A stretch of 64,000 nt of DNA from Sympetrum striolatum (lineage: Eukaryota > Arthropoda > Insecta > Odonata > Libellulidae), in NCBI GenBank assembly GCA_947579665.1, contig CANPUZ010000049.1, positions 248,001 to 312,000 of the forward strand. Reading direction: 5' to 3'. The translations under genes and the position numbers were made by a program. The notes below the pieces were generated by a model. It was given only the letters and a program-made list of their open reading frames with translations. It did not search any database and had not been told where the DNA came from. The first letter of the stretch is position 1. Every line of letters begins with the position of its first letter. This document shows, in pieces, positions 63,725 through 64,000 of the stretch.

Positions 63725-64000
63725 CTTTGTCCAAATATCCTTGGTTCGACTCTGGACCTGTATAATCGTCTCCTATAAGAAATGCACGCAAAGTTCGTTT
63801 TGGTCGATTGCTGACATTTTTTCTTTTGCATAATTAGATTAGAAATAATAGTCGTACGAAATCGATATTCATATTAAAAGACAGGAAATTGAACAAAGAT
63901 TCTTATTTTAGTCGTAAAATATCGCATTCGAGTCGAAATTATGAGAACTCTGGCAAAATAAACGAAAATGTTGTGAAATTTGTTCGTAGTAAACAAACCA
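63725..64000 (+). repeat. Family A copy, cut by the window edge
   Basis: AATATCCTTGGTTCGACTCT, GCACGCAAAGTTCGTTTTGG, GAACAAAGATTCTTATTTTA and TTCGTAGTAAACAAACCA at the very end; the CTGACGACC block should follow outside the window. Confidence 0.75.

Overview
The window is animal nuclear DNA, most likely from an arthropod and probably an insect. It is AT-rich, has GT-AG bounded exon candidates and no bacterial operon structure. It is crowded with eukaryotic transposons: Jockey-clade and other non-LTR retrotransposons, Penelope-like elements (PLEs) with GIY-YIG endonucleases, piggyBac, hAT and Helitron-like DNA elements, and long foldback repeats. The species cannot be named from the sequence. 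The NACHT plus ankyrin-like architecture of the one large gene is known from arthropod gene families, which is the main reason for the arthropod call.

Layout. 1-948 is a tandem array of a tRNA-related repeat (family B). 949-1586 is a PLE relic bounded by inverted repeats, each carrying a hammerhead-ribozyme-like core. 2.4-5.0 kb holds a possible retroelement ORF1, a second PLE endonuclease fragment and a copy of a Helitron-like repeat (family A). 5-10.8 kb is mostly unassigned, with one convincing isolated exon (9255-9456). 10.8-12.9 kb is a decayed LINE. 13-19 kb is AT-rich with ancient repeats and a hAT tail. 19.15-24.54 kb is a nearly complete but decayed minus-strand Jockey element: ORF1 with zinc knuckles, overlapping ORF2 with endonuclease and reverse transcriptase, interrupted by a 0.7 kb insertion. 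26.3-26.9 kb is a foldback element. 30.6-34.9 kb stacks a third PLE fragment, a CR1-like LINE tail and another Jockey-like element split by a near-perfect 731-bp palindromic element. 36.4-39.1 kb is rich in family A copies, including two head to tail. 41.87-43.02 kb is a piggyBac-type non-autonomous element with TTAA ends. 38.5 kb and 43.85-44.09 kb share a duplicated promoter module; the second copy keeps a TATA box and a spliced first exon. 51.5-52.4 kb is a broken piggyBac transposase.

The main gene is 54146-60403 (+): a 2085-residue, single-exon NACHT (STAND NTPase) protein. It has degenerate N-terminal ankyrin repeats, a conserved-looking middle region, a complete P-loop/Walker B/sensor set, a winged-helix-like region, and a C-terminal array of seven nearly identical 84-residue ankyrin-like units plus a partial eighth. 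The architecture is that of an NLR-like sensor: a nucleotide-driven switch joined to a fast-evolving recognition array. 60.4-64 kb is again family A repeats with short GC-rich or promoter-like islands.

Apart from the NACHT gene and a few candidate exons of unknown host genes, almost everything recognisable is mobile DNA, much of it nested.
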